The notes under the pieces were generated by a model. It ran no database searches, was not told the DNA's origin, and saw nothing but the letters and a program-made list of their open reading frames with translations. The position numbers were made by a program, and so were the translations under genes. DNA of 64,000 bases from Elusimicrobia bacterium HGW-Elusimicrobia-3 (GTDB lineage Bacteria; Elusimicrobiota; Elusimicrobia; Elusimicrobiales; UBA9959), in the NCBI GenBank assembly GCA_002840355.1, contig PHAL01000005.1:1-64000 (forward strand), in the 5' to 3' direction. Numbering within the stretch: the first letter of the stretch is position 1; every line of letters starts with the position of its first letter. Of this stretch, positions 15,137 to 22,847 are shown piece by piece.

Positions 15137-17210
15137 AGGACAGGTCTATCAGGTTCCAGCGGGCGGCGTAGAGGTCGCGGAGTTTTTTGCGCAGGCCGCG
15201 GTTCTCCGGGGCGGCCAGGTCGGGGTCGGCGGCCAGAATGGCCTCGCGGTCTTCCATGGTTTGCGCCAGGATCTCGCCGTCGCGGGACATGTCGGCTATC
15301 TTGAACTCCATGTCGCCGTGCTGGCGCAAACCCAGGATCTCGCCGGCGCCGCGTATATAAATGTCTTTTTCGCTCAGTTCGAAGCCGTTGGAAGACTGCA
15401 CCATGGCGCGCAGGCGCTCGGCGGCGTCACCGGCGCGGGCATGGGCCACCAGCAGGCAGCGGGAATCCCACTTGCCGCGGCCCACCCGGCCGCGCAGCTG
15501 ATGCAGGCTGGCCAGGCCGTAGCGCTCGGCGTTGTTTATCACCATCAGCGTGGCGTTGGGCACGTCTATGCCCACCTCTATCACCTGCGTGGCGACTAAA
15601 ATGTCGGTGCGGCCGGCCGCGAAATCGTCCATGACCTGTTTTTTAAGCTCGCCGGGCATGCGGCCGTGCATCATGTCCACTTTTTTGCCGCGAAAAAGCA
15701 CCTTCAGCCGCTCGAACTCGGCCTTTACCGACTTCATGTCGGCCTCGGCGGTCTCCTCTATGACGGGGTAGACTATGTAGGCCTGCCGCCCTTTGGCCAC
15801 TTCTTCCTTGGCCGCGGCGAAGGCCGTAACCTCGTCGGCCTCGGTGGTCTTTATGGGCTTGCGGCCGGGCGGCAGCTCCTTCAGCACGGAAAGATCCAGG
15901 TCCCCGTACAGGGCCAGGAACAGCGTGCGGGGAATAGGCGTGGCCGTCATGATGAGCATGTCGGCCCGGTCGCCCTTGGCGCGCAGGGCCGCCCTTTGGC
16001 GCACGCCAAAGCGGTGCTGCTCGTCTATGACCACCAGCCGCAGGTTCTTGAACTTCACCCCGTCGCTGATGACGGCGTGGGTGCCCAGCAGTATGTCTAT
16101 CTTCCCGTCGGCCAGGTCGGCCAGTATCTTTTTCTTTTCGGCGGCCTTCATGCGGCCGGTCAACAGGGCGAAGCGCAGGCCGAGGCCCTTGAGAAAGCGC
16201 TCGAAAGTGAGGTAATGCTGCTCGGCCAGTATCTCGGTGGGGGCCGCGAACACGCTCTGGCCGCCGTTCTCGGCCGCGAGCAGCATGGCGCTGAGCGCCA
16301 CCACGGTCTTGCCGCTGCCCACGTCGCCCTCCAGCAGGCGGGCCATGGGGGTGGGGGCCTGCATGTCGGTAAAGATCTCGTTGATGGCGTGGGCCTGTGA
16401 GGCGGTGAACTGGAAGCCGAGGTTGGCCCGAAACGGCGTCAGCAGGGTCTTCTTCACCTCGTAGACGAAGCCCTTCTGCACGCTCTTGGTCTGGCGCTTC
16501 TTGAGCGCCCAGGCCAGCGTCATCAGCAGCAGTTCCTCGTAGATGAAGCGGCGGCGGGCGGCGGCCAGTTCGAAATTATTCTCGGGGAAATGTATGGCGC
16601 GGGCGGCGAGATCCCGGGCCACCAGCCCGCGGCGGGGGGCCAGGGCCGGCGGCAGGAAGTCCCAGACGGCCTCGTGCCCGGCCTGCACCGCCTCGTATAC
16701 CGCCTCGCGCATGAACCTGGCCGTCAGCCCCTCGGTGAGCGGGTAGACCGGGACTATGCGCCCCACGTGCATTTTGAGTGCGCGGGCGTCGTCGTCGGCG
16801 TAATACTCGTCGGCCCGCAGGCGGCTGACGAAAAGCGGGTCCTCCGGCGTGCCGGTGATCCAGACGACGCGACCTTCTTTAAGGTCCTTGCGCAGCGGGG
16901 CGAAAACGTCGAAGCGGGGATTGTGCCGCTTGAAGAAGCTGGCCTCGGCCTCCCCGTAGGGGGTCTCTACCACGGTCTTGAAGATGCGCAATTGGCTGGA
17001 GGTATAGAGGTCCCGGACGGACTTTATCTTTCCTTTAATAATAGGGGCGGGGTCCAGGCAGGGCAGCGGCTCGCGCCGGGCGGGCAGGCGCCGGTCCTCC
17101 CAGCCGCGCGGGAAATAGAAGAGCAGATCGTCCAGGCTCTCTATGCCGAGGCGGCCGAAAAGTTCGGCCTTTTTCGGCCCCACGCCCTTCAGGAACTGTA
17201 TGGAAGTCAT
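15135..17210 (-). CDS. recG: ATP-dependent DNA helicase RecG
   Basis: A 691-residue helicase that remodels stalled forks and branched DNA. An N-terminal wedge (OB) domain is followed by helicase motifs: LLEGDVGSGKTVVA (Walker A), VIDEQHRFGVRQR (the DEQH box), MTATPIPRT, and the C-terminal QLRGRVGRGKWDS. Length is close to E. coli RecG (693). The stop codon lies within the inverted-repeat element at 15053-15136, which may have replaced the original 3' end. A likely -10 (TATAAT, 17236-17231) is 21 bp upstream of the ATG. Confidence 0.97.
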   Translation of the reverse strand: MTSIQFLKGVGPKKAELFGRLGIESLDDLLFYFPRGWEDRRLPARREPLPCLDPAPIIKGKIKSVRDLYTSSQLRIFKTVVETPYGEAEASFFKRHNPRFDVFAPLRKDLKEGRVVWITGTPEDPLFVSRLRADEYYADDDARALKMHVGRIVPVYPLTEGLTARFMREAVYEAVQAGHEAVWDFLPPALAPRRGLVARDLAARAIHFPENNFELAAARRRFIYEELLLMTLAWALKKRQTKSVQKGFVYEVKKTLLTPFRANLGFQFTASQAHAINEIFTDMQAPTPMARLLEGDVGSGKTVVALSAMLLAAENGGQSVFAAPTEILAEQHYLTFERFLKGLGLRFALLTGRMKAAEKKKILADLADGKIDILLGTHAVISDGVKFKNLRLVVIDEQHRFGVRQRAALRAKGDRADMLIMTATPIPRTLFLALYGDLDLSVLKELPPGRKPIKTTEADEVTAFAAAKEEVAKGRQAYIVYPVIEETAEADMKSVKAEFERLKVLFRGKKVDMMHGRMPGELKKQVMDDFAAGRTDILVATQVIEVGIDVPNATLMVINNAERYGLASLHQLRGRVGRGKWDSRCLLVAHARAGDAAERLRAMVQSSNGFELSEKDIYIRGAGEILGLRQHGDMEFKIADMSRDGEILAQTMEDREAILAADPDLAAPENRGLRKKLRDLYAARWNLIDLS

Positions 17211-17274
17211 GATATTCGGACTAAAACACTATTATATGAATCCCCCGCCCGTCGGAGAAAGGCCTTTTGCAGTA

Positions 17275-17328
17275 TTGAGCGCCTCTTGAGCCGGATTTGA
17301 GCGCTTCTTGAACGGCTTTTATTATACT
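17275..17328 (+). promoter_or_regulatory. Four 11-nt direct repeats and -10 box upstream of small RNA 1
   Basis: Four consecutive 11-nt units start at 17275, 17286, 17297 and 17308: TTGAGCGCCTC, TTGAGCCGGAT, TTGAGCGCTTC, TTGAACGGCTT. The -10 box TATACT starts at 17323, 15 nt after the start of the last unit. The -35 region is occupied by the repeats. Direct repeats at 11-nt spacing fit an activator that binds head-to-tail on one face of the helix, as OmpR/PhoB family regulators do. Confidence 0.65.
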
Positions 17329-17334
17329 TTAAGT

Positions 17335-17561
17335 GTCAGGTTAAGCTCTTTAAACAAGCCGTAGTCAGCAGGTTTACGGCAACAGATCTCCAGCGCTGTA
17401 CGGTGCGCCCCCCTAACCCAAACCCCCAAGACACAGGGCTTCGGCCCCGTGCTCTAGTACCTGCAGCGCTGGTCTAATTTAATGCCCCGCCGGGCAACAG
17501 TGTTCTCCCTCTATAAGTCCCCTGTCAGGCGACCAGATATTCCGGCGGGGCCTATTTTTTT
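17335..17561 (+). ncRNA. Candidate structured small RNA 1
   Basis: About 225 nt. From the 5' side: an AAGCTCTTTA stretch shared with copy 2; a GCCGTA/TACGGC hairpin; then an 83-nt core (17390-17472) closed by CCAGCGCTG/CAGCGCTGG. The core contains a C-rich, G-free run (17407-17429 region) and a GGGC-UUCG-GCCC tetraloop hairpin. A long terminator stem ends it. The core is identical in copy 2, 291 bp downstream, while flanks differ. No convincing ribosome site or conserved open reading frame is present. I do not recognise an established RNA family. Confidence 0.65.
17484..17561 (+). terminator. Terminator of small RNA 1
   Basis: GCCCCGCCGG (17484-17493) pairs perfectly with CCGGCGGGGC (17542-17551), enclosing 48 nt with an ACAG/CTGT sub-hairpin, followed by a T-run at 17555-17561. 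The long enclosed segment is unusual for a simple terminator and is probably part of the RNA structure. Confidence 0.7.
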
Positions 17562-17562
17562 G

Positions 17563-17616
17563 TTGAGCGGCTCTTGAGACGGATTTGAGCGCTTCTTGAA
17601 CGGATTTACATATACT
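17563..17616 (+). promoter_or_regulatory. Four 11-nt direct repeats and -10 box upstream of small RNA 2
   Basis: Units start at 17563, 17574, 17585 and 17596: TTGAGCGGCTC, TTGAGACGGAT, TTGAGCGCTTC, TTGAACGGATT. TATACT starts at 17611, again exactly 15 nt after the start of unit four. The layout is identical to copy 1 (offset 288 bp), which supports a shared regulator. Confidence 0.65.
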
Positions 17617-17622
17617 TTCAGT

Positions 17623-17854
17623 GTAGCAGCAAGCTCTTTACAAAGGCCCGCGAAGGCAAGTCCTAGCGGCACAACGATCCCCAGCGCTGTACGGTGCGCC
17701 CCCCTAACCCAAACCCCCAAGACACAGGGCTTCGGCCCCGTGCTCTAGTACCTGCAGCGCTGGCTAAATTAAGCCCCGCCGGGCGACAACAGGTAAGACT
17801 CCTTCGTAAGGCAACTGTATCTCACCATGAATGTTCCGGCGGGGCGCTTTTTTT
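17623..17854 (+). ncRNA. Candidate structured small RNA 2, paralogue of RNA 1
   Basis: The core at 17681-17763 matches RNA 1 (17390-17472) base for base over 83 nt. The 5' flank and the segment inside the terminator stem differ in sequence but keep similar helices (a GCC-CGC/GCGGC hairpin upstream; ACAG/CTGT inside the terminator). This pattern, invariant core with drifting but pairing flanks, suggests selection on the RNA. Open reading frames crossing the region have unlike codon use and no conserved starts. Confidence 0.65.
17773..17854 (+). terminator. Terminator of small RNA 2
   Basis: GCCCCGCCGG (17773-17782) pairs with CCGGCGGGGC (17836-17845), followed by GC and seven T residues (17848-17854). 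The enclosed segment includes CCTTCGTAAGG, a small hairpin. It faces the convergent DUF4412 gene ending at 17935. Confidence 0.7.
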
Positions 17855-17934
17855 GTTCCCCAAAAAGCCCGGCAAGAACCCGGCCGCAAGCAAAGCGGCC
17901 GCTTCTGTTATATTATCCCCGATCGGACCTCGGA

Positions 17935-18765
17935 TCAGAACCCGGCAAGGCCCTTCAACCCTTTCTTCACCGCGTCCCTGCCTTTCTCCGAAGCCGCTTT
18001 TTTCGCCCGGCCCCTGGCCTCTTCGGCCAGGCGTTTTTTTGCCTGTTCCATTATCATCTTCGTGTCGAAATTCCGGCGGTAACCGTTCCAGGCGGAGGCG
18101 TTCATCTTCTTGTAGCCGGCCGGCAGCGCGAACTTCTCCGCGGGAATGCTCCCGATCTTCACCGATTTTACCGTCATGGCGTGACTGGACCCTTTGGCCG
18201 AAGCCTCGTGGCCCATGAGCACGCCGGGCACGGCCTTCCCCCCGGAGAGCCCCAGCGCCCTGACCTGACCGCGGTAGAAGTCCGCCGCGGGCTTCAGCCT
18301 GGCGTCGCCGGAGATCCACGCCTTGCCTTTAAGGTCCTTACCCGAGAGCGCGTACTCGTCGGACGCGAAGCCGGCGATCTTCCTGGAGCCGGAGGTCTTC
18401 TTGTAGGTAAAGCCGGCCGGCGCCGCGCCGTCGGGGACCAGGCCGGAGCCGGAATCAACCGCCTTGCGCAGTTCGTCGAAGGTGAATTCGCAGTAGCCGT
18501 TGGAGGCCGGCATCAGCGTCCATACCATTTTCTTGTCCAGCCGGGTTATTATCACCGACTTCTGCGTGCTGCGCCCCTTCTTCTCAGGGTCCTGGTAGTT
18601 GACGGCCACCTCAAGCCGGGAATATTCCGGTTCTATGTAATTGACATAAGAGGATTTGTTCGATTGCCCCTCGTAGTCCGACACGTTCTCCATTTTCATG
18701 GTGACACCGGCCAGCGCGGGCGAGGCGGCCAGCAGCGCGGGAACGAGAAATATTAACTTTTTCAT
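17935..18765 (-). CDS. Secreted DUF4412-like protein
   Basis: A 276-residue protein with a signal peptide (MKKLIFLVPALLAASPALAG). KKMVWTLMPASNGYCEFTFDE fits the DUF4412 pattern in which a Mxx-type membrane- or ligand-associated strand pair precedes YxE; only KKMVWTLMPASNGYCEF is quoted as the key part. IAGFASDEYALSGKDLKGKAWIS continues the fold. The C-terminal 50 residues are a lysine- and alanine-rich helix. Function of DUF4412 is unknown; localisation is periplasmic or outer membrane. It is a single gene with AAGGGGG before its ATG. Confidence 0.8.
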   Translation of the reverse strand: MKKLIFLVPALLAASPALAGVTMKMENVSDYEGQSNKSSYVNYIEPEYSRLEVAVNYQDPEKKGRSTQKSVIITRLDKKMVWTLMPASNGYCEFTFDELRKAVDSGSGLVPDGAAPAGFTYKKTSGSRKIAGFASDEYALSGKDLKGKAWISGDARLKPAADFYRGQVRALGLSGGKAVPGVLMGHEASAKGSSHAMTVKSVKIGSIPAEKFALPAGYKKMNASAWNGYRRNFDTKMIMEQAKKRLAEEARGRAKKAASEKGRDAVKKGLKGLAGF

Positions 18766-18901
18766 GGGACCCCCTTTTTTTCAGATTCTACTTAAATTGG
18801 CCCGGCCAGGGAACCTTGGCCGGACAGGCGCAGTGATTCCTTGAAGCGTATCCGCAAAATTCGTTCAATATACCGGAGAATACCGCCTGGAGGAAAGACC
18901 T

Positions 18902-19975
18902 ATGGAAAAATGGATGACCGATTCAGCCCTGATACTGGCCTTGGCCCTGGCCGCTTCCGGGCTGGCCTACTGGGGACTGATACTGCTCTCCAAGTACGTC
19001 CTGCCCAAACGCATCCTGTCCCCCCGGCTGGTCAACCACATCATGCGCTCGCTGCGGCTGCCGCTGGGGCTGCTGGTTGTCTCTTTCTCGATCGGGGGAG
19101 CGGTAACGCTGATGGAACTGCCCGAAGTGCTGGGCAGGGCGGCCCCCAGGACGCTGACCGTGCTGCAGATCATACTGATGGCCTGGCTGGCCGTGAGGGT
19201 GACGGGGATAGGGCGCGAGCTGGTCATGAACGCCTTCGACATCACCGCCAAGGACAATCTGCAGGCCCGCAAAATACATACGCAGATACGCGTGGTGGAG
19301 CAGATCCTGGCCGCACTGATCTCCTTCTTCGCGATAACAGCCGTGCTGATGACCTTCGACAAGGTTCGGCAGCTGGGCGTCAGCTTGCTGGCCTCGGCCG
19401 GCGTGATGGGCATCATCCTGGGCTTCGCCGCCCAGAAGAGCATCGCCACGCTCTTCGCGGGGATACAGATAGCGCTGACGCAGCCGATACGCGTGGACGA
19501 CGTAGTGATAGTGGAAAGGGAATGGGGCTGGATAGAGGAGATAACGCTGACCTACGTGGTGGTCAGGATCTGGGACCTGCGGCGCCTGATACTGCCGATA
19601 ACCTATTTCCTCGACAAGCCCTTCGAGAACTGGACGCGGGTCTCCGCCGACATACTGGGCACCGTCAGCGTCTTCACGGATTACACCGCTCCCGTAGGCG
19701 AATTCCGGGCGGAGGTGCGGCGGATCTGCGAGGGCAGCGAGCTCTGGGACGGCAAGGTCTGCGGGGTGCAGGTGGTCAACGCCTCCGACACGACGATAGA
19801 AGTGCGCGCGCTGGTCAGCGCCAGTGATTCGTCCCGGTGCTGGGACCTGCGCTGCCTGGTAAGGGAAAAGATGATAGATTTCCTTCGGGAAAAGCACCCG
19901 GCCTGCATGCCGCGCACGCGCGTGCTGCTCGACCCGAGAACCGCCGCGGGCCGCCCGGAAGCGAGCCCGGCCTGA
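18902..19975 (+). CDS. MscS-family mechanosensitive channel
   Basis: A 357-residue membrane protein. Four hydrophobic segments precede the pore helix GVSLLASAGVMGIILGFAAQ, the glycine/alanine-rich TM3 of MscS. GIQIALTQPIRVDDVVIVE opens the cytoplasmic beta domain, and a C-terminal alpha/beta part follows. It likely releases solutes under hypo-osmotic shock. ATG 18902 has GGAGG 8 nt upstream. A hairpin CCGGCCA/TGGCCGG (18802-18823) lies in the gap before it. Confidence 0.93.
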   Translation: MEKWMTDSALILALALAASGLAYWGLILLSKYVLPKRILSPRLVNHIMRSLRLPLGLLVVSFSIGGAVTLMELPEVLGRAAPRTLTVLQIILMAWLAVRVTGIGRELVMNAFDITAKDNLQARKIHTQIRVVEQILAALISFFAITAVLMTFDKVRQLGVSLLASAGVMGIILGFAAQKSIATLFAGIQIALTQPIRVDDVVIVEREWGWIEEITLTYVVVRIWDLRRLILPITYFLDKPFENWTRVSADILGTVSVFTDYTAPVGEFRAEVRRICEGSELWDGKVCGVQVVNASDTTIEVRALVSASDSSRCWDLRCLVREKMIDFLREKHPACMPRTRVLLDPRTAAGRPEASPA

Positions 19976-19984
19976 AGGTTCCGG

Positions 19985-20011
19985 CCCCGGCGGACCCTCT
20001 CCCCGCCGGGG
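19985..20011 (+). terminator. GC hairpin after the MscS gene
   Basis: CCCCGGCGG (19985-19993) pairs with CCGCCGGGG (20003-20011), 9 bp with a 9-nt loop, 10 bp past the stop. No clear T-run follows, so termination may be weak or Rho-assisted. Confidence 0.5.
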
Positions 20012-20157
20012 ACTCTCCCTCAGATACTTTTATTATCAAATACCGGACGGTTTTCCGTAAGTTCGGGCAGGTTTTTTTCCGCCAGGCAGGCGGCCAAGGG
20101 AGCGTCGGGCGCCGCAAAAGGCAAACCCGATCATCATGATAGCTCTGCCAATTAGGA

Positions 20158-20170
20158 ATCAGCGTCCCCT
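20158..20170 (+). mobile_element. Solo end of the 15053-type inverted-repeat element
   Basis: ATCAGCGTCCCCT matches the outer 13 bp of the perfect hairpin at 15053-15136. No matching inverted arm lies nearby, so this looks like a decayed or single-ended copy. It directly abuts the probable promoter of the response regulator. Confidence 0.45.
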
Positions 20171-20175
20171 TTTAT

Positions 20176-20181
20176 TATAAT
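20176..20181 (+). promoter_or_regulatory. -10 box of the response regulator, probably leaderless
   Basis: TATAAT ends 6 nt before the ATG at 20188, which would place the transcription start at or next to the start codon. No Shine-Dalgarno sequence is visible (ATTCAGTT precedes ATG). The -35 region is poor (TTAGGA at 18-nt spacing). Confidence 0.45.
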
Positions 20182-20187
20182 TCAGTT

Positions 20188-20874
20188 ATGAAAGAACGGG
20201 CACTGATAGTGGACGACGACCCGGAGCTGCTCGGCATCCTCAGGAAATACCTGGAGAACCACGGCCTCGAGACGATCTCCGCCGCCAACGGCGCCGAAGC
20301 GCTGGCCGCAGCCCCGGCCGGCAAACCCGACATCATCATAACCGACGTGGAAATGCCCCGCATGGACGGCTTCACGCTATGCCGCCGCGTCAAAGAGAAC
20401 AAGGTGCTCGCCGACATCCCGGTCATAATCATGACCGGCAAGAAGATCTCCGAAGCCGACCAGGTGGCCGGCTACGGCTACGGCGCCGACGATTACGTGG
20501 TAAAACCCTTCTCCTACCCGGTGCTGCTGGCCAAGGTCAAAGCGATGCTGCGCCGGGCCGCCCGGGGCAAGAAGAAGGCCTCCGTGTTCAGGGCCGGCGA
20601 CCTGGAGCTGAACCTGGAAGGCCGCACGATAAAGATAAAGGGCAAGCCGGTAAAGCTCACCTCCAAGGAATTCGACCTGCTGCACACGCTGGCCTCCAAG
20701 CCGGGCAAGGTGCTCAGCCTCAACAGCCTGCTGGAGGCGGTCTGGGGCTACAATACCGCCGATTACAACGACCCCCACACCGTGGAAGTGCACGTCTCCA
20801 ACCTGCGCCGCAAGATAGGCGCGCTGGGCAAGCGCATCAAGGCCGTGCCCGGCCACGGCTACAAGTTCGAATAG
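20188..20874 (+). CDS. OmpR/PhoB-family response regulator
   Basis: A 228-residue two-domain regulator. The receiver has the acidic pocket D9-D11, phospho-acceptor D53 (ITDVEMP), T83 and K106 (VVKPF). The DNA-binding part has LTSKEFDLLHTLASKPG and NDPHTVEVHVSNLRRKIG, the winged helix of OmpR/PhoB proteins. The sensor gene follows after 1 nt. Because this class binds 11-nt direct repeats, it is a candidate regulator of the small RNAs at 17.3-17.9 kb, but that is inference. Confidence 0.95.
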   Translation: MKERALIVDDDPELLGILRKYLENHGLETISAANGAEALAAAPAGKPDIIITDVEMPRMDGFTLCRRVKENKVLADIPVIIMTGKKISEADQVAGYGYGADDYVVKPFSYPVLLAKVKAMLRRAARGKKKASVFRAGDLELNLEGRTIKIKGKPVKLTSKEFDLLHTLASKPGKVLSLNSLLEAVWGYNTADYNDPHTVEVHVSNLRRKIGALGKRIKAVPGHGYKFE

Positions 20875-20875
20875 C

Positions 20876-22846
20876 ATGAAGAAAACCGGCACCAGCAAGG
20901 ATATAGAGGCCCTCGGCAAGGCCCTGCCGCTCATGCTGGATACGGCGCTGGCCCCGGACAATCTGGAACCCTTCCTCAAAAAAATAGCCCGCCTGCTGTC
21001 CGGCCCGGACGGCGTCTGCGCCTGCGCCAAGGTGGCCATAAGCCTCAAAGGCGTGCGCGGCCGCCCGGCCCTCAGCGTCTGCCCGGCCTGCCGCAAAGCG
21101 GACCTGGAGCGCATGGCTCTGGCCGCCAAAGCGCACGCCGGCAGGGGCCTTTTTTTCTCGCACGCCATCAAGGCGGGCAGCGCCCGCGCCGGCAGCATCT
21201 CCGTGCTGCTCACCAAGCCGCCGCCCAGCCCCCGCGCGGCGGCCGCGACCATAGAGCTGGCCGCCAAGGTAATAGGCGCCCGCCTGGTCAACGAGACCCG
21301 CGACGCCGAACTGCGCCGGGAAAAGGACCTGTCTTCCTCCCTTAAACATATAGAGGAGCTTTATCTCTCCTTCCCCGGCATCTCCATCGAGGAGATCTCC
21401 CGCGCCGTGCTCGACGAAGCCCGCCGCCTGACCGGCAGCTCGCTGGGCTTCGCCGGCTGTATTGACAATACCACCGGAAACATGGCGATGGCCTCGCTCA
21501 CCTCGGACGCCTGGGATAAATGCCCGGTAAAAGACAAGCCGGTGGTGTTCAGTAATTTCAGGGGTTTGTGGGGCTGGGTGCTCAAGCGCAAGCGGCCGCT
21601 GCTCACCAACGCCGCGGCCTCGGACAAGCGCGCCGCCGGTCTGCCGCAGGGGCACATGAAGATAGAGAAATTCCTGGGCGTGCCGGCGCTGTCCGGGCGC
21701 CGGCTGCTGGGCATGCTGGCGCTGGCCAACCCGCAGCGGGATTTCGCCCCGGAGGACCTGGACGCGGCGCAGAAGCTGGCCCGCGTCTACGCCATGATAC
21801 TGCAGCGCAAGGAGGCGGAGGACCGCCAGCGCGAAGAGGATACCCGCTTCCGCACCATCCTCTCCTCCACCAAGGACACCATCTACACGGCCGACCTCAA
21901 CGGCAGGATCACCTATATCAGCCCGCAGGCATCCGATTACGGCTACACTCCGGAGGAACTGCTGGGCCGCTCCATACTGGAGTTCGCCCACCCCGAAGAC
22001 AAGGATTTCATCACGAAGGCCTGGGCCAACGCGGTCAAGACCGGGCGCACGCTGCCCATACTGCCCTACCGCCTCAGAAAGAAGGACGGCAGCTACGCCT
22101 ACGCCGAGCAGAAAAGCGGCGTGGTGGGCGAGGGCGGCAGGTCGCTCTATATCACCGGGGTTATCCGCGACGTGACCGGCCAGAAGGAGACGGAGCGCCT
22201 GCTCAAGGAAAGCGAAACGATGATGCGCATGGTCTTCGACACGGCCGCCGACGCTATCTTCATCAAGGACATGAACGGCATGTACGTGAAGGCCAACAAG
22301 GCCTGCGCGGACCTGATGAGCACCACCCCGGAGGCCATGATAGGCCGCACCGACTCCGATTTCTTCCCGCCCGAGACCGCGGCCGCGGTGTTCCGCACCG
22401 ACAGCGAGGTGGTGCTTAAGGACAAAACGCTCTCGCTATACAATTACCACCCTTTCCCCGGCGGCAGCCGGCACGTAAACATCATCAAGACCCCGCTAAA
22501 GAACGTGCGAGGCGAGACCATCGGCCTGCTGGGCATAGCCCGCGACATCACCGACCTCAAGCGCATGGAAACCGAGCTGGCCCTCGCGCACGCGGCCGAG
22601 GCCGTAAGCAACGTGGCCAGGCCCATGGCGCACGACTTCAACAACGCGCTGGCCGCCATCAACGGCTACGCCACGCTGATAGACGAGGACCTGCCCGCCT
22701 CCAGCCCGATAAAGAAGGAAATTTCCAGGATAATAGAGGCCGTCAAAAGGGCGGCCGTGCTGACGTCGAAGTTCCAGGATTTCGCCAGGAATCCGGACAT
22801 AAAAAACCCCGGCAAGCCGGGGGAGAAGAAAGAAGAAGGGGCCTAG
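20876..22846 (+). CDS. GAF-PAS-PAS sensor with DHp helix pair but no ATPase domain
   Basis: A 656-residue soluble sensor without obvious membrane helices. N-terminal 160 residues include CACA and CPACRKAD; a GAF-like domain spans about 170-320. PAS 1 (about 325-440) contains DTIYTADLNGRITYISPQA, and PAS 2 (about 445-565) contains ADAIFIKDMNGMYVKANKA. MAHDFNNALAAINGYATLI with H586 is a histidine-kinase dimerisation helix, and a second helix follows. The protein then ends after NPGKPGEKKEEGA; no N, G1 or G2 boxes exist. The next gene is convergent 1 bp away, so no kinase domain is hidden downstream. It pairs with the regulator upstream. Confidence 0.88.
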   Translation: MKKTGTSKDIEALGKALPLMLDTALAPDNLEPFLKKIARLLSGPDGVCACAKVAISLKGVRGRPALSVCPACRKADLERMALAAKAHAGRGLFFSHAIKAGSARAGSISVLLTKPPPSPRAAAATIELAAKVIGARLVNETRDAELRREKDLSSSLKHIEELYLSFPGISIEEISRAVLDEARRLTGSSLGFAGCIDNTTGNMAMASLTSDAWDKCPVKDKPVVFSNFRGLWGWVLKRKRPLLTNAAASDKRAAGLPQGHMKIEKFLGVPALSGRRLLGMLALANPQRDFAPEDLDAAQKLARVYAMILQRKEAEDRQREEDTRFRTILSSTKDTIYTADLNGRITYISPQASDYGYTPEELLGRSILEFAHPEDKDFITKAWANAVKTGRTLPILPYRLRKKDGSYAYAEQKSGVVGEGGRSLYITGVIRDVTGQKETERLLKESETMMRMVFDTAADAIFIKDMNGMYVKANKACADLMSTTPEAMIGRTDSDFFPPETAAAVFRTDSEVVLKDKTLSLYNYHPFPGGSRHVNIIKTPLKNVRGETIGLLGIARDITDLKRMETELALAHAAEAVSNVARPMAHDFNNALAAINGYATLIDEDLPASSPIKKEISRIIEAVKRAAVLTSKFQDFARNPDIKNPGKPGEKKEEGA

Positions 22847-22847
22847 T

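Noticed and set aside
17390-17472. Small RNA core considered as 6S, tmRNA or SRP RNA
   Set aside because: No tRNA-like ends, no SRP loop motifs and no long 6S-type rod with a central bubble; the tandem copy with separate promoters also argues against these.
17511-18319. Several reading frames over the small RNA region and antisense to DUF4412
   Set aside because: No ribosome sites, no conserved starts between the two copies, and overlap with perfect stems and terminators.
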